Origin: an alpha proteobacterium 3107
GTDB taxonomy: Bacteria > Pseudomonadota > Alphaproteobacteria > Rhodobacterales > Rhodobacteraceae
Assembly (NCBI GenBank): GCA_001483205.1
Contig: JPPB01000197.1
Location: 1 to 14,599 of the forward strand
Reading direction: 5' to 3'
Length of the DNA stretch: 14,599 bases
Below are positions 14,482-14,599 of this stretch, in pieces. The stretch's first letter is position 1. Each line of letters starts with the position of its first letter. The notes under the pieces were generated by a model. That model saw only the letters and a list, made by a program, of their open reading frames with translations. It had not been told where the DNA came from and did no database searches. A program made the translations under genes and the position numbers.

Positions 14482-14528
14482 AAGACCTCTGTATAAGGCT
14501 GTATAGTCCCCCAAATGTCCCGCCCGGC
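14482..14528. repeat. 47-bp dispersed repeat, copy 2
   Basis: It matches 4913-4959 at 46 of 47 bases, in the same orientation. The heptamer CTGTATA occurs at 14489-14495 and 14499-14505. Unlike copy 1 it lacks the right arm of the inverted repeat and continues instead into the hairpin 14523-14540. Confidence 0.9.
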
Positions 14529-14540
14529 GTTTGCGCCGGG
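14523..14540. repeat. GC-rich hairpin, second version
   Basis: CCCGGCG, loop TTTG, CGCCGGG. It shares the flanks GTCCCG and CAGC-R-CC with the hairpin at 175-192 while two stem pairs have changed together. It overlaps the end of the 47-bp repeat. No T-run follows. Confidence 0.55.
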
Positions 14541-14572
14541 CAGCGCCTTTGGGCTCCGCCCGTTCGGCCCTG

Positions 14573-14593
14573 AAACGGTCCACCGGACCGTTT
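14573..14593. terminator. Perfect hairpin at window edge, possible terminator or repeat
   Basis: AAACGGTCC, loop ACC, GGACCGTTT form a 9-bp perfect stem at the window end. It has only three T on either strand, so an intrinsic terminator is possible but weak. It may instead be a common intergenic palindrome of the genome, and the gene it might terminate is outside the window. Confidence 0.35.
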
Positions 14594-14599
14594 CCGAGA

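Larger units (their letters stand above)
14293..14599. other. Upstream region of the STAS operon, no gene
   Basis: The stretch of about 300 bases up to the window edge holds no convincing ORF. It contains, from the gene outward, an A/T-richer 14299-14380 (minus-strand TATTAT near 14340 with a poor -35), a CRP-like palindrome at 14466-14481, copy 2 of the 47-bp repeat, and two hairpins. No clear -35/-10 pair was found. Confidence 0.6.

Noticed and set aside
14385..14573. 62-residue plus-strand frame near the window end
   Set aside because: It consists mostly of the 47-bp repeat and hairpin DNA, with no ribosome site.

Overview
The window (about 65% G+C by eye, many GTG/TTG start candidates, short gaps and 4-nt gene overlaps) looks like chromosome or chromid DNA of an alphaproteobacterium, most likely a Rhodobacterales/Rhodobacteraceae member. 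The evidence is the style of phaA-phaB, the tripartite TRAP transporter with a separate DctQ, and the protein compositions. No rRNA, tRNA, CRISPR array, transposase or phage gene was seen.

Layout, left to right. (1) 1-508 holds no gene. It is packed with repeated, palindromic DNA: three copies of a 16-bp perfect palindrome, an 18-bp inverted repeat and a GC-rich hairpin, then a candidate promoter. (2) 509-3464, plus strand: phaA (acetyl-CoA acetyltransferase) and phaB (acetoacetyl-CoA reductase), which make the 3-hydroxybutyryl-CoA monomer for polyhydroxybutyrate, then a YddG-like EamA/DMT exporter. No PHB synthase (phaC) is present. (3) 3476-6681, minus strand: a TRAP transporter dctP-dctQ-dctM. 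Its dctQ-dctM gap is unusually long and carries a dispersed 47-bp repeat and a 14-bp-arm stem-loop. (4) 6787-14292, minus strand: six tightly packed genes, in transcription order STAS anti-sigma-factor antagonist, RsbW-like ATPase fused to a membrane sensor, MFS transporter fused to an N-terminal extracytoplasmic sensor, ABC-type substrate-binding protein without its transporter, GNAT acetyltransferase, and a membrane SpoIIE/RsbU-type PP2C phosphatase. (5) 14293-14599: an upstream region with a CRP-like palindrome, the second copy of the 47-bp repeat and two hairpins.

How the genes may work together. The six-gene block has every part of a partner-switching circuit (kinase/anti-sigma, STAS antagonist, phosphatase). 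In addition, the kinase, the transporter and the phosphatase each carry what looks like an extracytoplasmic sensor, and an orphan binding protein that could deliver a ligand lies in the same unit. This suggests a circuit that reads a periplasmic solute, controls the phosphorylation state of the STAS protein and perhaps moves the solute by MFS. No sigma factor or other output target is in the window, so the output is unknown. The TRAP operon immediately downstream on the same strand may share the signal or the regulation, but that is inference. The six-gene unit is the best candidate here for an undescribed system.
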